Shown here in pieces: positions 8,496-19,300 of a stretch of 64,000 nt of DNA. Where the stretch lies: the NCBI RefSeq assembly GCF_000186865.1, contig NW_008705564.1, positions 1,841,494 through 1,905,493 on the forward strand, given 5' to 3'. The notes under the pieces were generated by a model. It had not been told where the DNA came from, made no database searches, and was given only the letters and a program-made list of their open reading frames with translations. Each line of letters begins with the position of its first letter. The stretch's first letter is position 1. The position numbers were made by a program, and so were the translations under genes. This DNA is from Aureococcus anophagefferens. Its lineage: Eukaryota; Sar; Pelagophyceae; Pelagomonadales; Pelagomonadaceae.

Positions 8496-9206
8496 ATGAC
8501 GAACATCGAGGAGAAGGTCGACATGTCGCTCGACGAGCTCGTGAGCATGCGCCAGGCCGAGGCGAAAAAGAACGCGAAGAAGCCCGCCGCCGGGGGGAAG
8601 AAGAACGCCAAGGGCGGCGCGAAGGCGGCGGGGGGCGCGAAGAAGAAGACGGCGAAGCCCACGAAGGCCGCGGTCAACCAGCAGGCGAACAAGTCGAAGC
8701 GGCAGCAGCAGATGGACAGCCGCCGCGGCCTCGGCGGCCCGAAGCCGTCGAACGCGCAGGTGCAGAAGCAGGCCCAGAAGAAGGTGGCGGCGAAGCAGAA
8801 GAAGATGGCCGTCACGCTCAAGGGCCGCGGCGCGAAGACGGGCAAGGCGCCGGCCCGCGGCGCGGCCGCGTCCAAGGGCGGCCCGCAGATCCCGAAGTCG
8901 TTCTCCATCGAGCCCACGAAGACGTCGCGGCCCGTGTCCATCAAGGACTTCGTGCTGCCCAAGGACACGAAGATGACCATCTCCTTCGCGCCGAAGAAGA
9001 CCGGCGCGGCCAACAAGGCGCCCGCGAAGAAGGCGACGGCGACGAAGCGGCAGAAGCCGAAGACGATGACCGTCGTCAAGAAGAAGGGCGGCAAGGCGCA
9101 GCCGGCCAAGAAGTCGCCGGGCAAGGGCAAGGGCGGGCCCAAGGTCCAGATCGGCGGCAAGAAGAAGAAGCCCCAGGCGAAGAAGTCGCCGGGCAAGAAG
9201 AAGTAG
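8496..9206 (+). CDS. Lys-rich protein with N-terminal UAP56-binding-like motif (mRNA export adaptor type)
   Basis: 236 residues if translation starts at the ATG at 8496 (MTNIEEKVDMSLDELVSM). The frame is also open upstream, but only through the minisatellite. Residues 7-17, KVDMSLDELVS, match the short UAP56/Sub2-binding motif (consensus like KxDMSLDDII) that begins ALY/REF, UIF and related mRNA export adaptors. The rest is highly basic and disordered: runs of Lys, Ala and Gly, an RQQQMDSRRGLGG segment, and a conserved-looking island near 125-160 (IPKSFSIEPTKTS, VSIKDFVLP, MTISFAPKK). There is no RRM domain, so UIF-type adaptors are the nearest comparison. The role, coupling mRNPs to the export helicase in the nucleus, is inferred from the motif and the basic composition. 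Confidence 0.75.
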   Translation: MTNIEEKVDMSLDELVSMRQAEAKKNAKKPAAGGKKNAKGGAKAAGGAKKKTAKPTKAAVNQQANKSKRQQQMDSRRGLGGPKPSNAQVQKQAQKKVAAKQKKMAVTLKGRGAKTGKAPARGAAASKGGPQIPKSFSIEPTKTSRPVSIKDFVLPKDTKMTISFAPKKTGAANKAPAKKATATKRQKPKTMTVVKKKGGKAQPAKKSPGKGKGGPKVQIGGKKKKPQAKKSPGKKK

Positions 9207-9598
9207 GCGCGCGGCGAGCTTCGCGCCCCCGACGTAACATTCGAGGTTAGAATTCGAGGTCTACGCCACGCGTCTGCAGCGCGCGCGGCGGCGCCCCCGA
9301 CCTACGTCGCGGCCGTCGCGGAACTCCTGGAAGCACGTGAGATAGAGGCCTAGGGGCCATCCCTTGTCTGCAACGCCGACCTGTATATCATTGAGGCTTG
9401 GCCGGTACCTAGCTCGGTAGCGCGACTACAGGCGTTGGTTGGCGCCGTCGGTGTGTCGCGCGCGGTGCTCGCTCGGCGGTCGGCGGCGCGGGTCTCCGCG
9501 GCGGCGGCGCACGCTATTGCGGTGCGACCCACGCGCCAAAGGCGCACGCTGCCTCGAGGCCTCGAGACGACGCGGCGCGCGGGCAGCCTCGCGCCGTC
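9207..9598. other. 392-bp intergenic region
   Basis: No supported gene. It contains an AATTCGAGG-type motif repeated near 9239 and 9250 and then the presumed promoter and leader of the coiled-coil gene. A stretch at 9398-9440 looks slightly tRNA-like but lacks a T-arm. Confidence 0.6.
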
Positions 9599-11356
9599 AT
9601 GTCGGGCAAGGACAGCAAGAAGCGGGCGAAGCTTGCGGCGAAGGCCCAGACCATCGAGGAGATCTGGGAGAGCGTGAGCTCGACGAAGAACGGGGACCTG
9701 AACCCCGCGCCGAGCCGCATCGTGCTCACGCCGCGGAGCGCCGAGGCGTGCCTCCGGCACGGCCTCAACCCCGAGGTGCTCCGCATCCGGCCCCTCGACT
9801 CCTTCTCCGTGGCGGGCATCGACCCCACGGTGCAGCGATTGCGCCACGAGACCTACACGCAGCGGCGCTTCGAGATGATGCGCCTCGTGCGCGCGGAGCG
9901 GAAGCGCCTCGTGAACCAGGAGGAGCGCGAGGCCGAGCTCGCGGCGGGCGGCGGCGGCGGGTCGGCCAAAATCACGCCCCAGCAGATCATCGCCGCCCAG
10001 GCGAAGCAGAACGCGACCTTTTTGGACGAGGAGGAGAAGCGCATGCAGAAGATGCGGAAGCGCCAGGACAAGGAGCTCGAGCAGATGATGCAGTTCGAGA
10101 TGAAGATGCAGGAGATCCAAGCCGAGCGCGACCGGCGCATGGCCTTGGACAAGCGCAAGGAGGAGGCCGTGAAGCGCACGAAGGAGAAGCGCGCGCGCCA
10201 GGTCGCGGAGGAGCAGCGGCTCCGCGAGGCCAAAAAACAGGCCGCCGAGGAGAACGAGGAGGCGCGGCGCCTCGCGGCGTCGCGGTCCATGTTCGAGCGC
10301 GAGCGCGCCCTGCGCGCCGAGCGCGAGCTCAAGGAGAAGAAGGCGAAGCAGGACGCGCGCGCGCGCGAGGAGGAGCGGCTCCGGAAGCACGAGGAGCACC
10401 GGCTCCAGACGCAGCGCATCCTCGCGGAGCAGCAGGCGGCCATCAAGCGGCGCATGGACGACATGGAGCTCGCGGAACGGGAGCGCCAGGCGTTGGTGGC
10501 GCGGAAGCGCGAGGAGGAGCGCGAGCGGCTGTCGCTGCGCCGCGCGCAGATGGAGGCGCGCATCGAGCGCAACATGCAGCAGGCGGCCAAGGTCGAGGAG
10601 CAGCGCAAAGAGCACTTCTTCTCCAAGCAGGCCCACCACGAGCAGTTACGGCAGCAGCACCTGGAGATGCAGGCGCGCGAGCGCACGCTCCAGCAGCACC
10701 AGGGCGAGCTCCAGGAGCAGCGGCGTTTGATGGTGCTGAACCAGGCGAGGCGCGACGAGGAGCAGCGCAAGGAGGACCTGCTGGGCCGCTTCGAGCTCGA
10801 GGAGGAGAACGTGCGCCGCGTGCGCGAGGCGCGCGGCCGCGAGCACGGCATCGTCCGGGAAAAGAAGATCCTGCGGAACCAGATGAAGCTCGAGAACGTG
10901 GAGCGCATCCGCCGCATCGCCGAGTACCGCCGCCTCGAGTACCTGCGCAAGATCCACGAGGCGGACCGCCGCACGACGGAGATGATGGAGCGCAAGGAGA
11001 AGCTGGTCGCGACGCGGAAGCAGAACGCGCTAGCCATCAAGGTCCAGAAGGACCGCCTGATGGCCGTCATGGAGGCCGCGCGGTCCAACGGCGCGCGCGC
11101 CTCCAAGCTGCTGCGCGAGAACGTCAAGCAGCTCAACGCGCCCGCGTCCGCGTCCGCGCCGGGCAAGAAGAAGCGCGCGCTCGGCAACGGCGACCGCAGC
11201 CAGTCGGCGAAGCTCCTCTCGGACACGTCCCAGTCGCTCGGCCCGCCGCCGGAGGGCGAGATGCGACACGTCCAGCAGCACGCGCAGTCCCAGCCCCAGC
11301 TCCCCTACGTCTCCCCCTACGAGGGCAACGAGAACGCCCAGACCGTCACCTTCTAG
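9599..11356 (+). CDS. Long coiled-coil protein (Glu/Arg/Lys-rich)
   Basis: 585 residues from the ATG at 9599. Residues ~20-75 form a short ordered start (TIEEIWESVSS, then IVLTPRSAEACLRHGLNPEVL). The LTPRSxEAC-xxGxxPxxL pattern recalls the N-terminus of some metazoan coiled-coil proteins such as CCDC177, a weak similarity. Residues ~85-490 are almost continuous coiled coil, with heptad-like Glu/Arg/Lys/Gln sequence (REAKKQAAEENEEARRLAA and similar), as in trichohyalin-like or axonemal proteins. The last 95 residues are Ser/Pro/Gln-rich and unstructured. A structural or cytoskeletal role is likely but cannot be specified. Single exon. Confidence 0.82.
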   Translation: MSGKDSKKRAKLAAKAQTIEEIWESVSSTKNGDLNPAPSRIVLTPRSAEACLRHGLNPEVLRIRPLDSFSVAGIDPTVQRLRHETYTQRRFEMMRLVRAERKRLVNQEEREAELAAGGGGGSAKITPQQIIAAQAKQNATFLDEEEKRMQKMRKRQDKELEQMMQFEMKMQEIQAERDRRMALDKRKEEAVKRTKEKRARQVAEEQRLREAKKQAAEENEEARRLAASRSMFERERALRAERELKEKKAKQDARAREEERLRKHEEHRLQTQRILAEQQAAIKRRMDDMELAERERQALVARKREEERERLSLRRAQMEARIERNMQQAAKVEEQRKEHFFSKQAHHEQLRQQHLEMQARERTLQQHQGELQEQRRLMVLNQARRDEEQRKEDLLGRFELEEENVRRVREARGREHGIVREKKILRNQMKLENVERIRRIAEYRRLEYLRKIHEADRRTTEMMERKEKLVATRKQNALAIKVQKDRLMAVMEAARSNGARASKLLRENVKQLNAPASASAPGKKKRALGNGDRSQSAKLLSDTSQSLGPPPEGEMRHVQQHAQSQPQLPYVSPYEGNENAQTVTF

Positions 11357-11617
11357 GCCGCGGCCCGGCGGGCCGCGGCGCGCGCGGGTCCTCCGGTAAG
11401 CGCGGGCCCCGGCCCGTTTTCAAGAAAACCACGGGGTTCGTGGAAGCCGGCGACCTCCGCGCGGCCCGACGCGTCGGTGCGTCCTCCGAGGCGTCCGGAC
11501 GGCGCGCTCGCCGCTCGAGCGGCGCCACGGCACAGCGGATCAGCCACTCGACGCTTCGCGCGCCTTTCGACTCGACGCGAGTCAGTGGCCCTCGCGCAGC
11601 GCGCACCGAGCCAAAAC

Positions 11618-14600
11618 ATGTCGAAAAACGTGGAGGACCCCGAGGAGGTGCGGCGCCGGCGCCTCGCGCGCCTCGCGGCGACCCCGCCGAGCGCCGACCC
11701 GGCGCCGCCGCCGGTGTCGTCGCCGCGGCCGCCGCCGTCGCCGGGGCTCGGGAAGGAGGCCGTCGCCGCCGGCGGTGCGGCGTCGTCGTCGCCGCGCCCG
11801 CCGTCGGCGAGTAAGGCCCCGGCCGGAGCGTCGCCGCGGGCCGGCGCGCCCGCGGAGTCGCCGGGAAAGCGGCTCGGGTCCGTCGACAAGCTGCTGCGCC
11901 GCTGCCTCAAGATGGCCGTGACCGACGCCCCCAAGGGCGGCGGGTCCATCTTCGAGGCGCGGCCCGCGGACCTCGGCGGCGCGACCGAGCTGAGCGCGGC
12001 GAACTGCGAGCGCGCGCTCGCGCTCCGCGTCGAGCGCGCGACGGCGTCCGAGGACGCGCTCGGCGTCCTGTCCGACTGCTTCATGCGGCTCCGCGACGAG
12101 GGCCGCAACGCGCGGTCGCGGGGCGACGCCGAGGGCGCCGACGCCGCGGCGAAGGCCGGCGAGGCCTGCGCGTCCCTCGCGGCGCGGTGCCTCGCGGAGC
12201 CCGGGAGCCTCGGCCCCCGGAGCGCGGAGTCGCGCGGCGCGCTCGCGGCGAGCCTCTGCGGCACCAAGGGCGTACCGCTGCGGCCCGAGTTCCTCGCCGT
12301 CGCGTTGCGGGGCGTGGCGCCGGCGAAGCTCGCGGCCGTCGCCGCGCCCGTCGTCGACGGCGCGGTAGCGCTCCTCCGCGCCCAGGGCGCGACGGAGGGC
12401 GAGTCCGCGCGGGCCTGCGGCGCGCTGGCGGCCTTCCTCCAGTCCGGGGGCAAGAAGGTCGCCGGCGACGCCGTGGCCCAGCACTCCATGTTCGCGTCGC
12501 CGCCCCTGGAGGCGCCGGGCGCCATCGACGCGGCGTCGAACCCCTTCGGGGGCCTCGGCGGCGGCGGCGGCGCGCTCGGCGGTCTGCTCCAGGCCATGGC
12601 CGCGGCGGCGGCGGCGAACGGCGGCGCGGCCTTCGAGCAGGGCACGGCGCTGGGCATGGTCATGCGCCTCGGCGGCGCGGACCCGGCGGACGCGACCGCG
12701 CGGTCGGAGCTCGCGGGCTTATTACGGAACCGGCGCGGCGGCGCCGTCGAGGGCTCGCTCGCCCAGCTCGGCGGCCGGGCGCGCGTCGCCCGCGACGCCG
12801 CGGGCAACTTGGTGGACGCGCTCGTCAAGAACGGGCCCACGTCCCGCGACGCGTGCACGTCGTGGTTCGCGGCGCTGCTGAGCCGCTCGAAGGACGCGAA
12901 CGCGATGCAACTCGACCCGCGGAAGGTGCCGTCGGCGGCGACGCGGCTCAACGCCTGCGGGTGCCTGCTGCGCCTCTGCCGCCCGGTCATCGGCAAGGCG
13001 GACCGCGAGGCGAACGTGGCGCGGAACCTGGACTTCCTCGGCCGGAGCGCGCTGGGCCGCGCGGCGTATCCCGACGACCTCACGCGCGTCTACGCGTCCG
13101 GCGAGCAGCCGAGCGCCGACGCCATGGACACGACGGCCGAGTCCGACGACGACATGTACGACGACGACGACGACGACGACGCGGCGTTGAAGGCGGCGCT
13201 GGCGATGTCCAAGGAGCCCGCGGCGGACGCGGACTTCCACTTCGTGACCGTCGTCTTCTTCCTCGCGTTCCGAGCCGTGTGGAAATCAAATCTTCAATCC
13301 GACTTCAATGCGCGCGTATTCGAATGTTTTGACACAAGCTCTTCGGCTGTGCTTCGAGAACTCGACAAGAGCAATCGACTCGTCCAAAAATCAGCCGAAT
13401 CGACTTCGATTTGATCGAGATAGCGAGGTTTGAAGTTTTTGTTGGACAGGGCATTCCACTGGTTGATTTCCACACAGGTTCCGCGCGATGCACCTCGGGC
13501 TCTGCGCGGAGCTGCGGCGCCACGAGGACATGGCGGACCGCCTGGGCCACATGGCGCACCGCCACGGCCACGACCACCCGCAGATCCTCGAGCAGCAGGC
13601 GGCGCACGTCATCGCGGAGGCGTCCTTGCTGGAGGAGACGACGGTCGACGACGCGCTGAGCTTCTGCGGCCTCGCGTGCCGCTGGCTGTTGTCGTTGAGC
13701 GACGACGACCTGCGCAAGTGCCCCGAGTTCTTCCTCGAGGACGTCGCGGACCTGCCGTCGACGCTCGCCAAGTTCCGGCCCCTGGCCGTGAAGCGGTCGC
13801 CGCCGCTCGACGACCTGCTCAAGCTCGTCGCGCGGTGTTTGGGCGCGCGCGAGCGCGTCGTCCGGTCGCCGCACTGCCGCGACAAGCTCGCCCAGGCCCT
13901 CTACGAGTGCTACCTGCCCCGCGACGCGCAGCACGACGGCCGCCACCGCGGCGCGTCGGCGGCGTCGGACGCGAACGTCGGTTTGCTGCTCGCGCCGCCG
14001 ACGGGCGATTTGGCGGACCTGGCGCCCGCGCTGCTCTGGCTCTTCGGCGACGCGGAGCACCTCGGCTTCTACGACGTCACGGCGGCGCGGCTCCGCGTCG
14101 CGGCGCTCGTGAAGCATCTGTGGGCGTCGCCGGCGCACCGCGGCTCGTTCCACGCTTTAACGCGCGACGAGCGCGCGTTCGTGACCTTCGCCAACGGCCT
14201 GCTCAACGAGACGAACCGCCTCGTCGCGGCGACGATGGAGAAGCTGCCGGCGATCCGCGACCACCAGGTGCGCACGGGCGTGCTCAACCCGGGCAACGAC
14301 CCGCAGCTGCTGGAGCTGCGCCGCGACTACGAGAACGCGGGCGAGCAGCGGCGGCAGGAGCTCGACGAGCGGCACCAGGAGGCGGAGCGCTACCTGACTT
14401 CCGATCTACGCTTGTGCACGGAGACGCTGGGCCTCGTGGAGCTGCTCACGGGCGACTCCGTCGTCAGCGACGCGTTCGCGCTCGACTCGCTCCGGCCGCG
14501 GCTCGCGGGCATGCTGCTCTCCGTGATGCGCGCGTTCACGGGCCGCCGGTCCATGGACATCAAGATCGAGCACCCGGAGAAGTACGGCTTCGACCCCAAG

Positions 14601-15080
14601 GACATCCTCTCGCGCGTGGGCCGCATCGCGACGCATTTCGCACAAACGCCCAACTTCGCGGCCGCGCTCGCCGAGAGCGGCTACTACCAGCCGGACCTGC
14701 TTCCGAAGACGGAGGCGACGCTCCGCCGCATCCGCGGCCTCGACGACGCGTCGCTGGCGAACCTGGACGCCTTGGCCGTCGCCGCGGCGTCGGCGAAGGA
14801 CGCGGCGGCGCTCGACGACGGCATCGAGGAGGACGCGCCCGACGAGTTCGTCGACCCGCTGACGTGCGCGATGATGACGGACCCCGTGGCGCTGCCGTCG
14901 GGCCAGGTCGTCGACAACTCGACGATCCAGCAGCACCTCCTCAACGAGCTCACGGACCCCTTCTCGCGCACGCCCATGGAGCCCAAGGACGTCACGCCCC
15001 TCCCGGACCTCAAGGCCAAGATCGAGGCCTGGCTCGCGGACGCGCGCGCGAAGCGCAAGCGAAGCGCCATGGCCACCTAG
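11618..15080 (+). CDS. UBE4: Ubiquitin conjugation factor E4 (UFD2/UBE4), two exons around an introner
   Basis: Exon 1 is 11618-13266 and exon 2 is 13478-15080, giving 1083 residues. E4/UFD2 is a U-box E3/E4 that extends ubiquitin chains on substrates of the Cdc48 pathway. The N-terminal ~200 residues are disordered (MSKNVEDPEEVRRRRLARL, Pro/Ala-rich). The UFD2 core follows, with DFHFVTVVFFLAFRA joining MHLGLCAEL at the splice, then FFLEDVADLPS, RYLTSDLRL, and MDIKIEHPEKYGFDPK. The C-terminal U-box runs from DEFVDPLTCAMMTDPV to LKAKIEAWL. The splice boundaries come from an 8-bp target duplication. Joining GC (13265-13266) to G (13478) gives Ala and an unbroken FFLAFRAMHLGL, the family's conserved motif. 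A low-complexity acidic run (DDDDDDD) lies near residue 510. Both exons keep the same strong codon bias. Confidence 0.93.
13275..13477 (+). mobile_element. Introner element 1 (203 bp) forming the UBE4 intron
   Basis: Terminal inverted repeats are CCGTGTGGAAATCAA at the left and TTGATTTCCACACAG at the right (15 bp, one mismatch). Flanking 8-bp duplications are GTTCCGAG (13267-13274) and GTTCCGCG (13478-13485), 7/8 identical. The intron removed is 13267-13477. Its GT donor comes from the left duplicate and its CAG acceptor is the element's own right end. The core contains CGTCCAAAAATCAGCCGA at 13381, shared by all four introners here. The element is much less G+C-rich than the flanking exons and encodes no protein. 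Confidence 0.93.
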
Positions 15081-15212
15081 GAGGGGCCACCCGAGGCGCG
15101 CCGCGCCCCGCCCTTACCATGCCACCACGCGCGCGGGGTCGCGGGAGGCGCGGGGATTGCCGATCGATGCTCCGTCTCTAGGGCCGCCGCGCGTGCCGCG
15201 GGCGGCGGCCCC

Positions 15213-16124
15213 CTAGACGTCCTTGAGGATCGCGTCGCGCTTCGCCTGCATCTCGGCGTCGCTGATGAGCCCGAGCGCGTGGATCTGCTTCAGTTCGAGG
15301 AGGCGGTCCGTCGGCGTCTTCGCCGCGTCGGACGCGAGGGGGTTCGGGGGCGCCTCGACGTCGCGCGGCGCGGGCGGCGCGGACGCGGAGAAGGGCGACA
15401 GATTCGAGAGGAACGACCGCCGCGGCGGCGTCGGCGGCGGCTGCGCGAGGGGCATCGCGGGCTGGACGATGCCCATGGGCTGGACTCCCAGGACGGGAGC
15501 GACCACCGGCGGCGGCGCGGCGGCCGTGTCCGTCACGACGATGCAGTGGTCCATGATGACGACGCGTGGGTTGGGGCGCTGAAGCGCGCGTACTTGGATG
15601 TGCGCGCCGAAGCGGGCGTACTTGGGCGCGAGCTGCGCCTCGACGTAGTCGGGCACGTTCGTGATCTCGTCGCCTCGAGCCGCGGACTGGGGCTGCGCCC
15701 CTTGCAGGACCTTCTCGCCCTTCTGGTTGAGGTACTGACCGAGACCAAGTTGAATCAAGTTGTGGAGCATAATCATGGCGAATCCCACCTGAGTTTGCAG
15801 ACTTATACCGATTTCGTCGTCATGGATAGTAGTTCCTTTTAAGGCAAGGACCAAGCCGACCGGAAAGAGCAGCCCAAGGACCATATGCGCCGAAAGCCTG
15901 GACATCCTGGACACCCTGCCGGGCAGGGCGATGAACATCGCCGAGCGTATGATGTCGTTGATCGAGTCGATGTCGGCCTTGAACTCCTCGCGCGAGTAGC
16001 GTCCCTCGAGGAACGGAGGAAACGACGACGCGGAGAACCCAAGGGAAAACATCATTTTTATTTGCCGGAGCACGTGCTGGTTTGCTTGCACACCCACCAT
16101 CATCCCCGGTTGCATCGGCTGCAT
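15213..16124 (-). CDS. Membrane-associated protein with C-terminal SHOCT-like motif
   Basis: About 303 residues starting from the ATG at 16124 (MQPMQPGMMVG). The frame is open further upstream, so the start is not certain. An N-terminal QPM repeat leads into FSLGFSASSFPPFLEG and then a likely membrane hairpin (MVLGLLFPVGLVLALKG, residues ~82-98, and GFAMIMLHNLIQLGLGQYL, ~115-133). A cytosolic segment (VPDYVEAQLAPKYARFG, VVIMDHCIVV) and a Pro-rich linker follow. The last 30 residues, DRLLELKQIHALGLISDAE then FxxKRDAIL-type sequence, fit the SHOCT short C-terminal domain, usually an oligomerisation or membrane-proximal motif. Function unknown. It converges with UBE4. Confidence 0.78.
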   Translation of the reverse strand: MQPMQPGMMVGVQANQHVLRQIKMMFSLGFSASSFPPFLEGRYSREEFKADIDSINDIIRSAMFIALPGRVSRMSRLSAHMVLGLLFPVGLVLALKGTTIHDDEIGISLQTQVGFAMIMLHNLIQLGLGQYLNQKGEKVLQGAQPQSAARGDEITNVPDYVEAQLAPKYARFGAHIQVRALQRPNPRVVIMDHCIVVTDTAAAPPPVVAPVLGVQPMGIVQPAMPLAQPPPTPPRRSFLSNLSPFSASAPPAPRDVEAPPNPLASDAAKTPTDRLLELKQIHALGLISDAEMQAKRDAILKDV

Positions 16125-16373
16125 CGGCTGCACGCTTTGGAGCAGGGAGCTAAAAGAGCGGGCCGCGAAGGACTTCGACGCGGGCGTGGTCGTTATCTCG
16201 TCGGGCTAGCGGGCGGTACTGGAGCAGCAGACGACGCCCAGGTGTGGTCCACAGGCGCTGGCACGGAGAGCGGCGCCGGAAACCGTCGTAGGTGCCGTCA
16301 ATGATGATGTCAACATCGTTTGGTTCAAAACCATGATGGCCGCCTAATTTACGCCTAATCTGCTTGACAAAAC

Positions 16374-19300
16374 ATGGACAAGCCGCAGTGGCCGAGCATG
16401 CGCGGCAACGGCGCAGCGAAGCCGGCCGCGCGCGCGCCGAAGAAGGCCGCCGCGCCGAAGCCCGTGCTGCGGTTCACGAACATCTCGGCGGCGTCGACGG
16501 AGGCCAAGCCGCTGGCGCCGCGCGGCGCCGCACCGATGCCGCGCGGCGCCGCACCGATGCCGAGCAATGCCGCCAAACCGCCGCCGTGGCAGGCGCCGCG
16601 CGGCCAGCCGGCGACGCTCAAGCCGCACAACGCGCCGCGCGCCGATCGCAAGCCGCCCGGCGGCTGGACCGCGTCCGCGCCGGTCTCGGCGGCCCGCGCG
16701 CCGGCCAAGTGGCGCGGCGTCGTGCGGGACACGCCCGTCGAGTTCCCCTTCGACCCCTACGCCTGCCAGCTCGACTTCATGGACAAGGCCCTGGGCGCCG
16801 TCGACGCCGGCACGTCCGCGATCCTCGAGAGCCCGACGGGCACCGGCAAGACGCTCTGCCTCCTCGTGTCCACGCTCGCCTGGGCGAAGCGCCACGCGCC
16901 GGCGCAGACCGCCAAGGCCGACCACGGCGGCCCGCCGCCCGAGCGGCGCGCGGTCGTCTACGCGTCGCGGACGCACGCGCAGCTGTCGCAGGCGGTCAAG
17001 GCGCTGCGGGCGTCGTCCTACGCGCCGCGCGTCGCCGTCATCGGCAGCCGCGAGCATCTCTGCGGCCACAGCGTCGTCAAGCGCCTGCGCGGCACGGCGC
17101 AGAACAAGGCCTGCCGCGCGCTCTGCGCCGCGCGGGGCTGCTCGCTGCGGAACGAGCTCGACAAGCAATTGAAGGCGCGCAAGGGCGAGGACTTTGGCGA
17201 CGTGGCCCTGGACATCGAGGAGCTCGTCGACGACGGCAAGCGGCGGGGCACCTGCGCCTACTTTGGCGCGCGCGCGAACCTGAAGGACGCGGACCTCGTC
17301 TTCGCGCCCTACAACTACGTGCTCGACGAGCGGCACCGCGCGACGTCCGGCATCGACTGGCGGGGCACGATCGTCGTCCTGGACGAGGCGCACAACGTCG
17401 CGTCCGTCGCCGAGGACGCCGCGTCCTTCGAGCTGACGGCCGCGGACGTCGGCGGCGCCGCGCGCGAGCTGGATCATTGCGTCGACGCGCTCGGCCGGAT
17501 GCAGCTGAAGGCGAGCTTGGATGCGAAGGACGGCGGCCTGGACGCGGAGCTGCCGAGCGAGGAGGGCCTGCTGCAGCTGAAGCGCGTCGTCCTGGGGCTC
17601 GAGGACGCGCTCGGGCGGGTCGCGTGTCCTACGAAGGACCCCGAGGGCGGCGCGGCCTATCTGGAGGACCGGGGCGGCAGGCTCCACGAATTGGTCTTGC
17701 ACCCGGCGGGCCTGACCTGCGCGGCGGCCGCCGAGTGGTTCGCGAGCGGCCTGCGGGGCGCCGCGGACGTTTTGGCGGGCGACGGCGACGAGGCGTCGAA
17801 AAACGCGTCCGCGAAGCTCGAGCTGCTCGAGCGCGCGACGCGCCTGGCCTTCCGCGGCCAGCTCAGCGTGCCCGGCGCCGACGCGCCGCCGGCGGGCGGC
17901 GATGATGCGAAAGAGCTGGGCGACGCGTACTACCGCGTCCACGTGTCCGAGGGCGGCGGCGACGCGCCCGCGGCGCTGTGCTACTGGTGCTTCTCGCCGG
18001 GGCTCGCCGTGAGCGAGCTCCTGGCCCTGGGCGCGCGGAGCCTCTTGTTCGCGTCGGGCACGCTGAGCCCGCTGCCGTCCTTCGCCGCGGAGCTCGGGCT
18101 CCGGAAGCCCTCCGTGCTGGAGAACCCGCACGTCATCGACGCGGCGACGCAGCTCTACGCCGCCGTCGTCGGCGTCGCGCCGTCGGCGCGGCCGCTCAAG
18201 TCCACCTGGGCCGTGCGGTCCAGGCCCGAGTACAAGGCCGACCTCGGCGCCGTCGTCGCGCGCGTCGCGGCGGCGGTGCCGCGCGGCGGCGTGCTCGTCT
18301 TCTTCCCGTCCTACGGCGCCATGGACGACGCGCTGAGCGCCTGGAAGCGCACGGGCGTCCTCGACGACATCGAGCGGCGGTCGGGGAAGGTCGTCCTGTC
18401 GGAGCCGCGCAAGGCCGCGGACATGAAGGCCGTGATCCGTTCGTTCGACGCGGCCGCCGCGCCCGGCGCGCCCGGCGCGCTGCTCCTCGCCGTCTGCCGG
18501 GGCAAGGTCTCCGAGGGCATGGACTTCGCCGACGACAGGTGCCGCTGCGTCGTCGTCACGGGGCTGCCCTACGCGCCCGCGAGGGACCGCAAGGTCCGGG
18601 GCAAGCGGTCGTTCCTCGACGACAAGAAGCGCCAAAACCGGGACGGGCTCTCCGGCGGCGCCTGGTACGACCAGCAGGCCGCGCGGGCCGTGAACCAGGC
18701 GCTCGGCCGGGCCATCCGCCACAAGGGCGACTTCGGCGCCGTGCTCCTCTGCGACGAGCGCTTCGCGAGCCGTGGCAAGCGCGCGATGCTCTCCAAGTGG
18801 ATCGACGACTCGTTGAAGACGCCCGCGACCTTCCAGGAGGCCGAGGACGGGCTGCGCGCGTTTTTCCGCGGCAACGGGCTCGGCGGCGGCGCCGCCGTCG
18901 CGGAGGCGAAGCGGGAGGCCAAGTCGGCGTTCGTGTGCTCGTCGCGCCGGGGCCCGGACGCGCCGGACCCGGGCAAGCGCGACTCCGGCGACGCCTTCGA
19001 CGACATCCACCAGTTCATGTCGCGGACGCGCGACGACGCGAAGCGCGGCCGCTCGCCGCCCGCGCCGCGCGCCGACGACGCGAACGCGGAGCGACGAAAG
19101 GCGCTCTTCGCGAAGCGCGGCGCGGCGGCGCCGGCGCCGGCGCCGGCGCCGCCGACGGTGCCCGCGGCGCGGCCCCGCGCGCCGGCGCCGCCGCCCAGGG
19201 TCGCGGCGCCCAAGCTCTTCAACTCGGGCCAGGGGCTGCGGGTCGCGTCGTCGTCGGGCGCCGCGTTCCCGGGCGCGCGCGACGGCGCCGCCGGCGTCGC

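Noticed and set aside
7772..9250. Long forward frames running through the minisatellite into the export-adaptor gene
   Set aside because: They exist because 11-bp units never create a stop. The protein-like part begins at 8496 in one frame only.
9398..9470. tRNA-like stretch (AGCTCGGTAGCGCGACTAC)
   Set aside because: A D-arm-like sequence is present, but no T-loop GTTCGA-type motif or matching acceptor stem was found.
13279..13477. UBE4 intron using the internal GTGGAAA donor
   Set aside because: It keeps frame but duplicates FRA and adds Val in a conserved motif. The donor at 13267 restores the ancestral sequence exactly.
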